A DNA stretch of 64,000 nucleotides. It comes from Phytoseiulus persimilis. Taxonomy: Eukaryota; Arthropoda; Arachnida; Mesostigmata; Phytoseiidae. The translations under genes were made by a program, and so were the position numbers. The stretch lies in NCBI GenBank assembly GCA_037576195.1, contig CM075101.1, forward strand, positions 31,992,001 through 32,056,000, read 5' to 3'. Below are positions 1 through 11,488 of the stretch, piece by piece. The notes under the pieces were generated by a model that searched no databases, was not told where the DNA came from, and saw only the letters and a program-made list of their open reading frames with translations. Within the stretch, counting starts at the first letter, position 1, and every line of letters begins with the position of its first letter.

Positions 1-1529
1 AGCGATTTGAGCCAGAAAACACCTGGTACAAAATGTGTCATGCACAGTTCAGTAAAAACAGACGAGCTCACGCGCCACGTGTGACATGAGCGTGGGTGAC
101 CGAAGCGATGGAAATCGTGCGAATTGACATGCGCGAAAAGATCGGGAAAACGGGAGTCTGGCGATACATGGGGGAGTTGTAGACATTTCCGCATATGGCA
201 CTTTGCTGACGTCTCCTCGATGTTCCTCTGGTGGGTTCAAATTATCGACGAGGAGACTCAGTCTGTTGACAACAATGAATCATGATCATGATCCTTCACG
301 ACTTTGGTTGCGCCCGCTGGATACCGAGTCAGCGGAACGTGCGTCGATCCCGATATGCAGGACCGGAATCCCTTCTTGTGTACACACTTGACTTGGCGGT
401 CCGATGATGTATCCATATTGGTTGTATGCACTTCTACCGAATCTGAGTTGATCTTGATTCAGCAAAACGAGGTGAGCTGAAAGCCCAACGATGTAAGCCC
501 GGGTTCACGGAGTTCATCATCATCGGTGCTCCTCCAGTTGTATTTTGAGTCGTCCTCGTCGCCCTAGGTATTTAGTAGCGAGGATCGTATCGGCGCGAAG
601 GCGTGGGTGTTCTGAATCGATTTTGGCGGTCCCGGGCAGTTCTCAAAGCTAACGTTACTTCAATCACACCGCAAACAGGCGAAGCCCTGGAGGCGCCAAG
701 TCAGCGTTTCACTGCTTCAATCAATCCTCGCCTGCATTTATTATTCCCCTTTTATCCCGCGGTCGCTCGCCCTTCGTGCCCGGACGGCCAGCTTTCTCGC
801 TGTACAGGCGTGTCTTTCCCCTGAGTCCCGCTTTTCGTTGAATTCGCGTTCATTTGTTCTTCCTCCCTTTCCGTCTCCTGCCGCTGTCATCAAGGGATTC
901 GCCGACTCAGCCGCTTGGCTCCTCTGTCGAAAACTAGCTTTCTGATCAACTACCTCCCACAGACCGAATCCCATCCAAGTGACGGCTCTCAGATGTCGTA
1001 AAGTTACGCTTCGGATGATCGAAGGTTGCAGAGTTCCTCGAGGATGTGGCGATGAGAGTGTGAAGTGGAAACGACCTCCGCACCAACGGATGTGTGCACA
1101 GAGTTCGAGACATTTTTTGGATCCGAAACGATGATTCTACGGTTGCGGGCGTTGATACATGTCGGGCATCCATCCACTACGGCCCTGAATCACAGCTCAA
1201 TGCCGCTATTCCAAGCCAAAGTCTAGTTGCGAACTCTTCTGCTCAGTTCCTACGCGTTCAAACTCTCTCCATCGGCTCTCGTAGGCCGAAATCGCCCCGG
1301 GGTGGTCAGGAAAACGGACTATGATCGGTTCTCTTCATGAATCTGTGCATTTGGAGTCTGGCACTTTCGTCCTGATTTAGCAGACGATACCATGAACTGT
1401 TTACAAACAAAGTCAGAACGCACACGGAACTCATGTATCTTCATTAATCTGGAACTCTGTTGGAATGTTTTCATCGCTGGATTGAAACGTTTTTCACTCC
1501 GTTGTCGGCATCAGCATTCGAATGCCATC
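1..1529. other. Noncoding stretch upstream of MTG2
   Basis: No exon, RNA gene or repeat was recognised here. The open frames are short and none has a familiar motif or a convincing start and splice context. The frame of the MTG2 gene is open back to 1392, but that extra N-terminal part looks like read-through into the 5' leader. The MTG2 promoter and leader should lie in the right-hand part. Confidence 0.5.
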
Positions 1530-2669
1530 ATGCTCGGGCGGCCTTCGACTGTGTTCCGTCCTGTGGCGCTCTTCGTTAGGTCCCTGTGCACGCCCGTGGC
1601 ATTGGAGCCTGTGAAGATCAAATCCGCGCACGACAGAAAGAACACATTCTCCGACTGGAGGAAGATCAGAGTTGCCGGAGGCAACGGTGGCAGAGGCTGT
1701 ATATCTTTTATGAAACTGTTCTGCAACCCGAACGCGGGACCAGACGGAGGTGATGGAGGTAACGGAGGACACGTTCTGTTGGAAGCTGATCCCTCCGTAA
1801 ATTCGCTCGGGCATGTGCCTGCTGCAAGCATACGAGCTTGGGACGGCCAGCCGGGGCTTGGGAAACACTGTCATGGTGCAAAAGGTCAACATGTGATCGT
1901 TTCCGTCCCACTGGGAACAGTTGTCCGCAAAGATGACGGTACAGTACTCGCAGATTTGGATTCGCCAGGTGTGAAGTTCCTAGCCGCAAGAGGGGGAGCC
2001 GGTGGTCGAGGCAATAACTTCTACTTGAGCAATGAGAATCGACATCCGCAAGTGTGTCAAATAGGTGCCCTCGGGGAAGTGAAGTCTTACGTACTCGAGA
2101 TGAAAACCATGGCGCACGCCGGTATGGTGGGCTTTCCTAATGCGGGGAAGAGCACTCTTCTGCAAGCCATCTCCAGGGCGAAGCCCAGAGTTGCAGCGTA
2201 CCCGTTCACGACTTTGAGGCCCCATGTTGGCGTCGTTGAATACGACGACTACGAGCAGATAACCGTGGCAGATCTTCCGGGAATTATACAAGGAGCTCAC
2301 GAGAACCGCGGCCTGGGCATAGACTTCTTGAGACACGCAGAACGTTGCGAGTGCCTCCTCTACGTCATCGACGTCAGCGTGGAAGACTACGAGCGGCAAT
2401 TGGAAGTTCTTCGAAACGAGCTAGAATGCTACCAGAGAGGATTCTCCGCTAAAATTTCGATAATTATCGCGAATAAAATCGACATTGTGGAAAAATCCGT
2501 ACTGGATGAACGGGTCCATCGGCTGGCATTGAATTGGAATCTGCCGGTCATTCCCACAAGTGCAAAGTTCGGCAGCAATGTTTCGGCTCTGTTGAAATCT
2601 CTCCGGAAAACATACGACGACATTAAAGGGAAGAGACCCGCGCCAGTTTCTGATGTGATCATCGGTTGA
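1530..2669 (+). CDS. MTG2: Mitochondrial ribosome-associated GTPase 2 (Obg family)
   Basis: Intronless gene for a 379-residue Obg-type GTPase, the MTG2/GTPBP5 family, which acts in late assembly of the large mitoribosomal subunit in the matrix. The glycine-rich Obg fold comes first (GGNGGRG, GPDGGDGGNGG, ARGGAGGRG). The G domain follows with G1 GFPNAGKST, G3 DLPG, G4 NKID and G5 TSAK. I chose the start at 1530 because the next residues (MLGRPSTVFRPVALFVRSL) form an Arg-rich, acid-free amphipathic presequence as expected for mitochondrial import. An in-frame ATG at 1392 would add 46 residues that do not look like a presequence. The length is near the human protein (about 406). All GTP-binding motifs are intact. 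Bacterial-type ObgE is the only real alternative and the presequence argues against it. Confidence 0.93.
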   Translation: MLGRPSTVFRPVALFVRSLCTPVALEPVKIKSAHDRKNTFSDWRKIRVAGGNGGRGCISFMKLFCNPNAGPDGGDGGNGGHVLLEADPSVNSLGHVPAASIRAWDGQPGLGKHCHGAKGQHVIVSVPLGTVVRKDDGTVLADLDSPGVKFLAARGGAGGRGNNFYLSNENRHPQVCQIGALGEVKSYVLEMKTMAHAGMVGFPNAGKSTLLQAISRAKPRVAAYPFTTLRPHVGVVEYDDYEQITVADLPGIIQGAHENRGLGIDFLRHAERCECLLYVIDVSVEDYERQLEVLRNELECYQRGFSAKISIIIANKIDIVEKSVLDERVHRLALNWNLPVIPTSAKFGSNVSALLKSLRKTYDDIKGKRPAPVSDVIIG

Positions 2670-2728
2670 TGACTCTATACCTGTGTGACAGCAACAATGT
2701 ATATATTGGTCTGAACCGGTAGAAGTGA

Positions 2729-2734
2729 ATAAAA
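2729..2734 (+). terminator. Poly(A) signal of MTG2
   Basis: AATAAA about 60 bases after the MTG2 stop codon, in a T-rich context. Confidence 0.7.
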
Positions 2735-3957
2735 TATTTTGCAGCGACCAGAAATTCAGACTTGTTAGGCGCCCCATTCGATGACGGTCCAATATGAGGC
2801 GGGTCCACTACTATCTCTGATTCTTCTTACGAATGTCTTACGGAAGAAGGTTCCACCCACTCAAATAACGGGAGCTCGGGAAGACACCGGAGGCGATCTC
2901 CCGCTCATTTTCCATTATATAACGTCCGTTGCACAAGATTGAGGAATAATTTTTGATTAGATTCCCACACTCATATTTCTTGCAATATACGATCCCGCTC
3001 GGCTCTCGGGCCTGGCTCCAAAAAGATCTTTCTGGTATATTGATGGGCTTTTAAGGATTTTCTATTGGTGAAGGGCCACCTACAAGAGAGTTGAGATGTA
3101 AATGAGCCGCTTGGTCAGCGTTTTGTCTGTTTCTCTCAGAGGGGAAAAGGTGAAGAAATAGTAAAGCGTCGACTTTGAGGGAAGACGAAGGTGTCTTCTA
3201 CATTCTATCGTTCTCCAAAGTGAATTAAACATGAGGCTAGCTCTGCCTCCTTGTCTGCCAGTCCCTCTGGCTGCGTCTCTGTCCTCGGTGTTGGGCTGCG
3301 TCTATCACGCTCTGCTGGGTTTTAAGGAGACCCACCGTTGCAGCCGCGTCCTGGGGCCCCGGCTTGCATTGTTTCGAACTTTCTGTTTGCTTAGCTTTTC
3401 ATTTATCCGCGCGAAAGAACAGATAAAGCGTTTCTAATTGACTGAACGGGCCAACGATGGGCTGATATCGAGCCACTGAGGCTGCTGCCGCTAATTCTTT
3501 GAGGGTGCGCTCTTCGCTGGGAGCTTGTTGTCAACTCGAATCGAGCAGCCAACTCTTCTCACGCGAGCGCTCGACTGTGTCGGGAATCGCTTCCCTGAAC
3601 TTGGACTTTGGTTTGATGCGACGAGTGGACGGGGGGGGGGGGGGGAGCGAACTCATTTTCCGCGGTGTGGCTCAGCGCAATGGTCGAGTAGGATATTCGG
3701 TCATTTCACGGGGATTAAAGCCGAACTGGACGAAAGCAAAACGCCGACCAGCGCGATGATGGCGACTGCCCGCCGACGGTTGATCTCTCGGTTGACGCAA
3801 TTCATACGAGGTCTTCGCTCTCGGGGGAGTGAGAGAATATCGAGGGCTTCTGAAGTTTGCGAAACTGTTCACATTCTCATCCATTATCATTCCTACTTCG
3901 TTGGGGACACTCTCGACCTCACCACAAGTATCTAACTAGGAGTTTTGACGCTTGCAG
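2735..3957. other. Intergenic; MARCHF5 leader region and missing first exon
   Basis: A G homopolymer of about 15 bases lies near 3632-3646. The first coding exon of MARCHF5 must lie here or further left, because the first recognised exon (from 3958) begins in mid-codon after an acceptor (cttgcag). I could not choose a convincing ATG and donor. The ATGATG at 3755 is a candidate only. Confidence 0.4.
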
Positions 3958-6900
3958 ACGCAGTTGCTGGGTTTGCTTCGCAACTGACGAAGATGATCTT
4001 GAAGCCTCATGGGTGGAGCCGTGCAAATGCAAGGGAACGACAAAATGGGTTCATCAACAGTGCTTACAGCGATGGATCGACGAGAAGCAGCGAGTGAATC
4101 ACACCCAGAGAGTCAATTGCCCTCAGTGCAACACGGAATACTTGATTTTCTTCCCAAAGTTTGGTGAGCGGCGACGTTTAGGCCCGGGATTCCCCGAAAG
4201 CTGGCATGAGCCGGCCAGTGTGCTCATCCTCGATTTTGATTTCGCAGGGCCTTTCGTTTACGTCTTGGATCTTGTGGATCGTCTTTTGTATAGGATTTCG
4301 CCTCTGTTGACGGCCGCAGTTGTTCTCGGGTCCGTGTATTGGTCGGCTTTGACGTACGGTGGGATCACAATACTGTTGGTGAGTTCTCGCGAACGCGGTG
4401 GGGAAGAAAAAAGCCGAAAGGTCTCCGATTCGAGTGAGACGAGAAATCAAGAAGTGTTTGTGTTCTCAGACTTCAGGGCAAACGGAAGGGGCGCGTATAA
4501 TGGAGCAAGCTGACCCCATTTTCCTTTCGGTTACCCTCCCGACCATTCCTGTCATGCTCATTGTGGGCAAAATGGTTCGCTGGGACAGTTATCTCCTCAA
4601 ACTCTGGTGGAGACACGCATCGAGGTGAGTAGGGAGAGCTTCGCAGGGACTTCAGCTGGCTTGGCACTCTCGACTCGCGGGAGGGAGGCATTGAAGAGTT
4701 CGTACTAGATTGACAGGTTCGACTAATTTGCAGATTACCCGACATGAAGGACTTGTACAGCTCTTTACGAGGAGAATTGCCGGGCAATACGTTCGTCGCA
4801 CCGCCAGAGACTATCAATCGGCTGCTTGATCAACCATTGTTGAACGATAGCTACACAGCTACGCGAGTGTTTGTTTCTGCTCTACTGCTCCCACCCGTGG
4901 CCGTTCTCGTGGGGCGAACATGCTTTTCAGGGGTGCGAAGTCCCTTTCAGAGAACGTTGCTGGTAAGTTTCATCCCATGGGAAGCCCTACGAGCGGCTCC
5001 TGAGCATGCTTAGCTAATCTCCCGTACTTTAATGCTGCCACTTTGAAGGACTCTCGGTTCAGGGAGCGAAAAAGAGCCACGCGGGGCCGAGTGCAGTCCG
5101 AAGTGCGGCGGGTGCACTTTTATTAGCCCAGAACGCATTTCAGCGAAGCTCGTCGCCCTCCTGAGTGAGGAGTCGGTAATACTGGTCTGAGAAATAGTCT
5201 TGGTGAGCGAGCTGCTCAATTAACTGAGGCATAGGAGAAACGGAGTACTTGGCAAAAGTAGAGAATACTCTTTATTAACTTTCCATAGCTCACTTAGTAC
5301 GTAGGTTGCCTATTCATACCCCTCGTGATCAGAAAGAAGGGAAATTTCGTTTTTAGCTCCGTCTCCGACACCAGCTCGAAAAGCTTCCACTCTAAAATTT
5401 GTTAAGATTCCAACAACAATATCCGGCTCCAGGGATCAATTACCCCTTATTTAGCTCTGCCTCGTCCTCTTGGACATACACAGCTTCACCTCGTCAATAT
5501 TGGTGATCCACCAGCCACTCAATAAGTCAGACAGTCCATCGGTACATCACTCAATTATTCGATTTATCAGGCAAGCATGCAGACAATCCGGATCTATCAC
5601 ATTAGACGCTGTATTCGTCTTGGTGCAGTCGCGCTATTTACAGTACGGAGTGACTCGATGGATTCGTCCTCCTTGAAATGTCTCATGTTCGAGCAAATCC
5701 GCTTCGACATAAACAATTGTATTTGAAGAATATATATTTCAACAGTTTCTGCTCGGTTCAGGCTTGACAGTCAAGAACAATTGACAATTCGCTACGATTT
5801 CGGACCGGCTCATCCACTATGAGTCTCGGAACGACTCTGGTCCTCCCCTGGCGTACTCACTCAATGGTTCTACCTATGTTCCTTGTGTACATCTGGTTGC
5901 TCACTTCGAAGAAGCGAGAATAGCCGATTTGGTGAGGCTGCAAAGCTTGATGCTAGTTTTTCACGTTGGCGTCGTCGCTTGATGCCGTTCGTCTCCGAAC
6001 AGATGGTATTTCTTTACGGTAGTTGACTAGACAAAGAAGTTAACGACGGGAGTATGCGACTCCGTGGACGGTGTTGTCGACACAGGTCACTCGGAGATAC
6101 TCGTCTCTTTTGGTTCTGAGTCTACATGGCATCGAAGTTGAAGCGATGGGCTTGCTGCTGCCTTTCGATCTTATCCGCTTTCTTTTCCATCATGTGCAAG
6201 GCAAGAATGATTATGACATTGACTATCACCACACCAAAGAGCGTGATCCCGGTCACTAACATTTTACGTGACGGTGTGATGAACAGTTTGTTCTGCCACT
6301 GCGAGGGATCAATCGTCGGATTCGGGATGACAAGCATTTGAGAATTAGGGATGATTTGTGTCCATTGATGACTTTTGTTAAGACCGGGCATCCGGACGTC
6401 CAGACTCTCAACGAAATTAGGTGAGAGTCCTATACCGAACAGTATGTAAGGCAGTTGAAGGGCGCCATGACTCGTTTGGTAGAGTTGGGCAGCCATGGAA
6501 GTCCTCATTTTGCCCTCGGAGTCGATGATGCTGTAGGTCACAACTGGCCCGGGCTGATTATATCTGGAATGTAAACCAGGACAGCTCTTAAGACGCGCAC
6601 TTCGAGGAATGACGAAATGGGAGGGGGCAGCGTTTCGCCAGTATGCCCCAATGTTCCGGCTTTCCACTCACCCGTACTCGATGACATTCTTCTTCTCACG
6701 GCAGCGATCCTTGGCACAAAGTCCGCTGACGGTGATAACTTTGATGAAACATGCGTCTTCGGCGTACGGATTCTCCAAGGCGGAGATGCTCCAGTTCGCA
6801 TCGTTGAGATCCCCGCTGGAGATCAAGACATCCATCTTGCCGTTTTCACGGATATCAAAGAATCCCAAGTTCGTCACTTTGGAGAATGCTTTCAGATCCA

Positions 6901-9900
6901 CTTGATCGAACTTGGGTTCCAGTTTTCGGCCGAGAACACAAGACGCGCCCTCGCATCGTCTATTCAGCATGTTCACGACGCCTCTTCTAGCGCTCGCAGA
7001 ATCTTCGTAGATTGCCATGAAGTCCGGAAAACCGTCTTGGTCCACGTCGGCTGATTTCAAAGACATCATCGCGTTCACGCCGTTCTGGTATTTAGTGTTC
7101 ACCCAGAACTTCACGTTTTTGCTCAATGTCAGAACCCTTTGCCATACGCCGGCACTCGAGCCGTCCGCCACGGGGACCCAAATGAGAATTTGGTCTCCTC
7201 CGTTCGATGACACCGTAACCAAGTGCGAGAGCTTCCCCGTCGAGTCGAAATCCACGAACACAGACTGACCAAGTTTTTCCGCCGCCAAGCCGTCCGGGTA
7301 TTTCCGATGAACTTTACTGAGCTCCCAGACTGCTGTGCCCTTCCACAGCCAAATTTCGTAATGGGTTTCAGTGGAAACCAGCAAATCTGGGTTGAGGTCT
7401 CCATCCAGATCTACGAATGAATTTGAATGAAAGGAAGCCATCGGCGTCAAACCCACTGAGCTATTACTCAGAGGCTTCGGCTGGCATAGGCGCCTCCCAC
7501 AAGAGATCACTGTCCGAGTCTTCCGCGAACTGTCTCCGCACGTGAGAATGTCGACGAGGCGGTCTCCGTCGAAGTCGAACAACGTAGGCTCGGCGAAAAC
7601 GTTCTTCTCCGTGACCGCTGCTGACTGGAAGTTTTCGATTGCTTTTATTTCTCGGACAGCGTGTTTCATCCAGGTTTGTGAAACGAATTTCATAGGAGCG
7701 CATACGAATTCGCAAATTGCAGTAAGTGTCTCACCAGATTTAGCAGGTTGGTCGCGTTGGCGTAATCTCCCGTACCCCAATAGATGGTAAAGCTCGCTGA
7801 CTCTTTCGAGTAGAGGAGGATGTCCTGTATCTGGTCTCCATCGAAGTCAGCCGGTATGACCGAATCCACTCGGAAGGGCAGGTCTTTCAGTAGTGTTGTC
7901 CTCTGTGAAGTGTCAATGGAATTAGTACCCTGCGCCGCTTCTCGACAAGAGTCTCTCTGCTGTAAGCTTCCGTCGTCGCACCCGAAACAGCGGACGCAAA
8001 TCAGAATGGGCAGAACGAGTCACGAACGCGTCTTGTGAAGTGACCGCTCAGTTTATATATGGGAGCTATCCAAACTTCCAAGGCCGCTGAAGGTTCTCAC
8101 ACCGAAATGGTTCTCTTCGCGATTGCGCCAGGCAGTGTGCCAAAGCGTTCTAAGCTGCAAATGAGATTCGATTTACAAGCTATTCTCTACCTCCAGAACC
8201 CTTTCGTGTTCGGCTGTTCCGTGGAGCGATGGTGTTCCGAGTTCCTGATCCACCCGATCTCCGCAGTGACCGCCGAAAGTCAACTCTTAGCTCCACCGCG
8301 AAATGTTATTGTATTGCTTTCTGGTTTTCCGGTTCTAACGACAATGTCTGTTTTGACGTTGATATTGACTGATAGATCCACTACGACAGTTGATAGATGA
8401 GTCATGTTTGACACACTGAGATTCCAGAAACAACGCAACTTGAGCAAACATCAGCGGAGTCAAGCGTGACATTTCGTATTCATGCTTGAGCTACTATAGA
8501 TTGTCGTACGCAGTACGAAGTTGACACCAGAACTGAATGATCCACCCCAACGGGGGACAACGCGGTTGATTCATCTGCGAGTGATCAGAGCACCGTTCGA
8601 AAGCTGTCGGTCAGAAGACGGCCAGAACGAGCCCCAGTTTCCAAGATGGCCAATCAGTTGGATGGACGTTCAAACGGCACGATGAGAGACCGAGCCGATA
8701 ATATTCGTCAGTGTCCTTGATTCACCCACGTAACCGGATCACACGTCCGCGTCAAGATGGCGAATTCTGTCTCTGTCCGGTGTTTGGCGTGCAACTGTTC
8801 CCAGTTTCCGCCCGAACCTACCAAGAACTGCTCCTCGGTGAATCTTGAGATGAGGGCCTGATTCACGTCGAGTTGCGTGAAGCCTTTGCTTGGATCCGGA
8901 GCTAACAGCACAAATACGTCGATTGATTTATCACTATTGAAGTCCGCGAACGCAGCCAAGTATCCGCTGTTGTTCTTGAAAACTGATGTGGTGATGTCTC
9001 TAAAAGGGTCATCAGCTGCCCAACACAAAGGCAAGACGAGTAAAAGCAACAAATCCGGGCCCAGCATTCTGACAATCGCTTGCTTCGAACGCACAGCCAT
9101 ACTTGTTTGCTTCGGAATGGCTTGCTCGTATGAATGCAGGCTGGCTGACTGCTAAGTGCGGCTGCTGCTGTCTCTAGCGCTGCCGTCACTGAGTGGTCCG
9201 GTCGGTTCTTAACGGCCCATACACGAGTCGACAGGCGGCGGGTTGATTCCAACTTGTGACGCGGTCGAGCACCGTTGGAGTAGAGAACCCTGTTTCGTTG
9301 GGTCATCCTGATTTTGGAAGTTGATCGAGATCTTCTGAATTTCGGTCGACGTCCTCTCACTGCCCGGGAGGGGGGCGGCGGACTGACGATTCAACTGGGC
9401 GACGAGTCTTTCGATCTACCCGGTGAGGGCTGTGAGCGATAGCTCAGGATTTAGCGCTCGAAACTCTGGCGCTCAGCTGTTCGGCGAAAGTACCCTTGTT
9501 CAATCCGATAAAGGAGTTAGCTGGAAGTTCAACTTGATTCGGAGTTGGATGGATTCGATGTGAGCATATGAGCATCCACTACAAGACGCTTTCAAACCGA
9601 CATGTCAGGATAAACCTATTCAGGAGGGAGCGTAGCAGTGCAAAGCTCAGGAAACCGAGTCAGAGAGAGGTCGATTCGCGCATTTGGAACGCTTTCGTCC
9701 CTTGGGCAGCAAGGCCCGAAATAATTGAGTGAGCTGCGCTGCGCATGAAACTTGGCATCGGGAAGAAGATGTTGGCATCTGTGCTCCGAGTGTCGACGCG
9801 CCGACAATCCTCGTTTGGTGCAATGAACGTTTTCGATAGAGAAGCCAAGAGAAGACATCGAGATCGTTGGGCGACGGATCCCGAAGCGGAGAAGAGCGAT

Positions 9901-11488
9901 TATCTGAAAGAGGAAGTGGGTTACCGGCTCGCAGATAGGCTGTACGACGTTAAAAGGAAATTCGACACCATCGTGGAACTCGGCTGTGGACGAGGCTATA
10001 TCGCTCAACACCTCGACCAGGAAATCGTTGAGAACCTCATAATGTGCGATTTTTCTGCTAAAGTGCTGGAAGTTGCGAAGGGAAACGAGAAGATCAACAT
10101 CCGCAGACAAGTGGTTGACGAAGAGCTACCTCTACCTTTCGAAAAGGACTCCATCGACGCCATAGTTTCCAGCATGAGCTTACACTGGGTTAACAATCTG
10201 CCAGGACTGTTTTGTAGCGTGTACGACGTTCTCAAACCTGACGGAATGTTCACGGGAAGCTTGTTGGGGAATGACACGCTATATGAGCTGAGAGGAGCTA
10301 TTCAAACAGCCGAAACAGAGCTCGAAGGAGGTTTTGGCATCCACATTTCTCCTTTCGTTCAACCTTCGGATTTGGGAGGTCTATTGAGAGCTGCAGGGTT
10401 CAACATGCTCACATTAGATTCGGACATGATCTGTGTAGGATATCCCAGCATGAAAGAACTCATGGGTGATCTGAAGTCAATGGCGGAGAACAACTGTGTC
10501 TTGAACCGGAAGACGCACCTCCATCGCAAAACTCAGGAGCTAGCGGTCAAGAAATATAGCGAGATGTACGGTGATGAGAAAGGGAATATCCGGGCGACAT
10601 TTCACATTTTATCCTTCATCGGCTGGAAGCCACACGGTAGCCAACCAAAACCCGCCAAACGGGGTAGCGGCACGGTATCATTGAAGGATCTTCACAAACT
10701 GCAAGAGAAGCCTACGAAATAAATCCAGTTTTAGAAACTTGTATATTTGTTGTTTATTGCAATAAATGAGAAGTTCCAGTTTCCCGTCAAGGAACTGAGA
10801 GCAATCCATCCGGTCTATTGATTGGCTCACGACAACACTTGTGGTAAACGTCATGGTCAGAAAACACCCCTTTAGAGACGGAGGATCATCTCAGCCTGGG
10901 GGAAGTCAGCCTGAAAAAATTGAACCAAGTCAGCAGAAGCAGTTCGCTGCTCGGGCTCAAGTTAGATGACCTTGAGCAACGGGTGTTTTTTTTCAAATTC
11001 ACCGTTGGATAATTATAGAAAGCAGCGCTACTCAGGTAATATTCCAAAATGCCGAGATCCCGACGAATTCTTACTGTGTTGCCACCAAGTTTCCATGGCC
11101 TTGACCCAAGACCAGTACCTGACCGATATGAGGCCCGCCTGCGTCTGCTCTCCTTGAGGTTCTTGAGAAGTTTCATGGGAGACATGATTTTACCTTTCCC
11201 GAAACGGAACGAGACACGGGTTCGGTGTAATCCTGGCTCCAATGGCTCGTCGAAAAACTACCGAGCGCCCTTCAGGGCGTTCAGTCCAAAAGGAAGTTTC
11301 TGATTCCTAACGTGGAGCATTCCGTGTCTTTGCAGGGAGGACTCTCGTTCATCATGGTTAAAGGTTTCTTCAAGATATATTTGCGACGGAAACAGTTTCT
11401 GCGCCAGCTGAGGCGCAAAGTGCTCAACTATGGCGAAGACCTCAATGAAAATGAAGAACTGGCGCTCTACGGAGATGATCAGGAATAA
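3958..11488 (+). CDS. MARCHF5: E3 ubiquitin ligase MARCHF5 (MITOL), spanning a gene nest
   Basis: RING-CH ubiquitin ligase of the mitochondrial outer membrane, known to act on fission and quality-control factors. Exons seen: 3958-4163, 4248-4378, 4470-4624, 4734-4962 and 11336-11488; all phases join. The first exon carries the RING-CH finger (SCWVCFATDEDD, CKCKGTTKWVHQQCLQRW, CPQCNTEYL). The next encode the membrane segments after FGPFVYVLDL, including LPTIPVMLIVGKM. The exon ending in QRTLL at 4962 has a perfect donor (gtaagt). The matching C-terminal exon, GGLSFIMVKGFFKIYL to the stop, is 6.4 kb away after a good acceptor (tttgcag) and corresponds to the family C-terminus (GG+AF...KGAFKVYFKQQ). 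The N-terminal exon is not located. The ending at 11488 rests on family similarity and phase. Confidence 0.88.
5145..5328 (-). CDS. 3' end of an unidentified minus-strand gene
   Basis: Reading leftward, a frame ending DQYYRLLTQEGDELR-stop precedes a reverse AATAAA near 5121-5126. A T-rich acceptor (tttctcag) just before DQYYRL joins in phase to a short upstream frame containing WKLFELVSETELKTK that ends at a GTATGA donor near 5325. An alternative acceptor further upstream would instead give LIEQLAHQDYFSDQYYRL. I do not recognise the protein and found no further exons between here and ITFG1. The stop codon and the poly(A) signal make a real gene end plausible; the upstream exon is speculative. 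Confidence 0.4.
6122..9100 (-). CDS. ITFG1: ITFG1 / T-cell immunomodulatory protein homologue
   Basis: Type I membrane protein with FG-GAP (integrin alpha-like) repeats, the TIP/ITFG1/LINKIN family, linked to cell adhesion. Exons in transcript order: 9100-8726, 7902-7735, 7624-6672 and 6563-6122, which join in phase to 645 residues (human about 612). A signal peptide follows the start (LLLLLVLPLCWA). FG-GAP calcium-binding repeats are visible as DFNSDKSID, DFDGDQIQD, DFDGDRLVD, DLDGDLNPD and DVDQDGFPD. The C-terminus has one membrane helix (TGITLFGVVIVNVIIILAL) and the diagnostic tail HRFNFDAM. The start could also be the second Met (MLGPDLLLL). The end of exon 1 is the least certain junction. 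The whole gene lies antisense inside the last MARCHF5 intron. Confidence 0.9.
9745..10722 (+). CDS. NDUFAF5: NDUFAF5, complex I assembly factor (Arg hydroxylase)
   Basis: Intronless gene for a 325-residue class I SAM-fold protein of the mitochondrial inner membrane. Family members hydroxylate an arginine of NDUFS7 during early complex I assembly. The presequence (MLASVLRVSTRRQ) is basic. The core begins FDREAKRRHRDRWA. The SAM-binding motif is VELGCGRGYIAQHL, followed by the acidic CDFSAKVLEV and the family block SSMSLHWVNNLPG, then GSLLGNDTLYELR. An ATG at 9769 is a possible alternative start. Length matches the family. It lies in the sense direction inside the last MARCHF5 intron, downstream of ITFG1, whose start at 9100 is 645 bases away; the two are transcribed divergently. 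Confidence 0.93.
   Translation: MKLGIGKKMLASVLRVSTRRQSSFGAMNVFDREAKRRHRDRWATDPEAEKSDYLKEEVGYRLADRLYDVKRKFDTIVELGCGRGYIAQHLDQEIVENLIMCDFSAKVLEVAKGNEKINIRRQVVDEELPLPFEKDSIDAIVSSMSLHWVNNLPGLFCSVYDVLKPDGMFTGSLLGNDTLYELRGAIQTAETELEGGFGIHISPFVQPSDLGGLLRAAGFNMLTLDSDMICVGYPSMKELMGDLKSMAENNCVLNRKTHLHRKTQELAVKKYSEMYGDEKGNIRATFHILSFIGWKPHGSQPKPAKRGSGTVSLKDLHKLQEKPTK
10761..10766 (+). terminator. Poly(A) signal of NDUFAF5
   Basis: AATAAA 39 bases after the NDUFAF5 stop. If MARCHF5 is transcribed through this intron, this signal must be bypassed or suppressed in the MARCHF5 pre-mRNA. Confidence 0.7.
10767..11335. other. Remainder of the MARCHF5 intron
   Basis: No exon I can defend. Minus-strand frames near 10870-11240 are open, and a candidate acceptor (ttttttcag) precedes a short frame ADFPQAEMILRL-stop ending near 10875. 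I could not link this to a protein. Confidence 0.35.

Larger units (their letters stand above)
4963..11335 (+). other. Last intron of MARCHF5, host of nested genes
   Basis: A 6,373-base intron with donor gtaagt and acceptor tttgcag, both in phase 0. The other MARCHF5 introns are 84, 91 and 109 bases. It contains ITFG1 (minus), NDUFAF5 (plus) and the end of an unidentified minus-strand gene. Confidence 0.8.

Noticed and set aside
3632-3646. G homopolymer, considered as a G-quadruplex or regulatory element.
   Set aside because: A single homopolymer run is more likely a slippage tract and could be an assembly artefact.
5040-5140. A plus-strand stretch reading GLSVQGAKK just after the MARCHF5 donor looked like the C-terminal exon GGLSF...KG.
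   Set aside because: Similarity ends after a few residues and no acceptor fits. The exon at 11336 matches the family through to the stop.
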